From assembly GCA_937983015.1 (NCBI GenBank), contig CALKAK010000158.1:1-5830 (forward strand): 5,830 bases of DNA. Direction: 5' to 3'. The stretch's first letter is position 1; every line of letters starts with the position of its first letter. The position numbers and the translations under genes were made by a program. Below, in pieces: positions 5,184-5,830 of this stretch. The notes under the pieces are model-generated. The model was not told the origin of the DNA, did not search any database, and saw only the letters and a program-made list of their open reading frames with translations. This DNA comes from an uncultured Bacillaceae bacterium. GTDB taxonomy: Bacteria; Bacillota; Bacilli; Bacillales; Caldibacillaceae.

Positions 5184-5690
5184 TCAATCAACCTTGTAAT
5201 TTGTCAACACGTACTGACCGTACTCATTTTGATAGTATTCGATCGTCATGACCGTAATACCGGGGAGTTGCTCGAGTTTCTCGGCAAAACGCGGATCTAC
5301 TTGTAAAGCCATGAATCCATCTTCCGTTTCTACTTCAATCGTATGGGGATCGGCAAGACCGACGAAGCGTACTTCTTTTTGCATGATTTCTACTCCGCTG
5401 AAAGCAGATGATTGACCTTGCTCGCCGCCCCCTTCATCAACATACGCGATACCGTCCTCTGCTTCTCCACTCACCTCTTCCCGTTCAGTCGTACTCGAAG
5501 AAACGGACCGATCCGGATCTTCCACCGTGGTGTCCATATCTTCATCGCGATCCACCATTTGGGGCTCTTCAACATGTTGGATTTCCTGATTCATGCTTTC
5601 GCGAATTTCACTGTCCTGGCGCACACCGCACCCCCCGAGAAAACCGAGCAGGAAAATCCCGGTCATCAAAACCCATATAATTTTCTTCAT
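5184..5690 (-). CDS. Small lipoprotein of unknown function
   Basis: I do not recognise the family. The 168-residue product begins MKKIIWVLMTGIFLLGF, a typical signal peptide, followed by the lipobox LGGC with Cys21 as the lipidation site. It should be anchored on the outer face of the cytoplasmic membrane. Residues 22-95 form a hydrophilic linker dominated by Glu, Asp and Ser, likely flexible and strongly acidic. Residues 98-168 look like a small folded domain with alternating beta-type segments (EVRFVGLADPHTIEVE, FMALQVD, ITVMTIEYYQNEYGQYVLTNYKV). Such compact beta domains occur on many Bacillus surface lipoproteins. The start at ATG 5690 is supported by GAGGTG (5702-5697) six bases upstream; an upstream in-frame TTG at 5708 overlaps that site and is rejected. 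A terminator follows, so the transcript ends here. Both the upstream gene and the role are unknown. Confidence 0.85.
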   Translation of the reverse strand: MKKIIWVLMTGIFLLGFLGGCGVRQDSEIRESMNQEIQHVEEPQMVDRDEDMDTTVEDPDRSVSSSTTEREEVSGEAEDGIAYVDEGGGEQGQSSAFSGVEIMQKEVRFVGLADPHTIEVETEDGFMALQVDPRFAEKLEQLPGITVMTIEYYQNEYGQYVLTNYKVD

Positions 5691-5770
5691 CTCGATCACC
5701 TCTACCAATTTGTCGAGTACCAGCTTAAAAAGGTTTCAATTCCTTTTGCAAATGTTCTTCTCCGTACCGT

Positions 5771-5830
5771 TTATTTTGACCGAATATCCCGCATTTCCCT
5801 TCCCAGTTTTAATTGAAAATCAATACTTCG
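5771..5830 (-). CDS. Possible C-terminal end of a gene cut by the window edge
   Basis: From the right edge the minus strand is open for 19 codons (RSIDFQLKLGREMRDIRSK) to TAA 5773-5771, with the charged helical look of a real protein tail. In another frame the next bases read YGEEHLQKELKPF before a TAA near 5730, which could be the same protein continued after a frameshift. Too little is present to identify it. It would lie upstream of the lipoprotein gene on the same strand, about 80 bases away. Confidence 0.25.
   Translation of the reverse strand, partial: RSIDFQLKLGREMRDIRSK

Noticed and set aside
5412..5816. 134-codon plus-strand open frame opposite the lipoprotein
   Set aside because: Antisense shadow; the minus strand has a signal peptide, lipobox, Shine-Dalgarno and terminator.
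1..5830. CRISPR array, tRNA, rRNA or insertion sequence
   Set aside because: No regularly spaced direct repeats, cloverleaf-like segments, rRNA motifs or transposase-like reading frames were seen on either strand.

Overview
The window looks like chromosomal DNA from a member of the Bacillaceae (Firmicutes). It carries a ComK-family competence regulator, a family-1 uracil-DNA glycosylase very close in sequence to the Bacillus subtilis type, strong AGGAGG-like ribosome binding sites, and stem-plus-T-run terminators after almost every gene. I cannot name the genus from sequence alone. Nothing points to a phage, plasmid or transposase. The intergenic gaps are long for such a genome, and the left end holds a decayed gene.

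Layout. Positions 1-305 are gene-free apart from one terminator serving a gene off the left edge. A minus-strand pseudogene (about 306-945) is the remnant of a J-domain (Hsp40-like) membrane protein. It is broken by three frame changes and has a mutated HPD motif, but keeps a recognisable promoter. Then come, on the plus strand, ung (1349-2035) with promoter and terminator, a small sigma-70-family factor (2372-2860) with promoter, leader palindrome and terminator, and comK (3133-3687) with a 270-base upstream control region and terminator. On the minus strand, converging on comK, lie a nitronate monooxygenase family flavoprotein (3736-4722) and, after a 460-base gap rich in inverted repeats, a small lipoprotein of unknown function (5184-5690). 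The last 60 bases may hold the end of another minus-strand gene.

How the parts may work together. The most interesting block is 2271-3687, where a stand-alone sigma factor of the SigH/ComX-like size class sits directly upstream of comK. A perfect ComK AT-box motif lies just upstream of the sigma gene's promoter. A match to the sigma-H promoter consensus, with one mismatch, lies upstream of comK. This layout would fit two competence regulators feeding each other, a testable inference rather than a demonstrated circuit. ung (DNA repair), the flavoenzyme and the lipoprotein show no direct link to competence and appear to be independent units, each with its own terminator or convergent boundary. 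The gap between the flavoenzyme and the lipoprotein holds a roughly 150-bp element with imperfect terminal inverted repeats. It could be a structured RNA leader or a dispersed MITE-like intergenic repeat.
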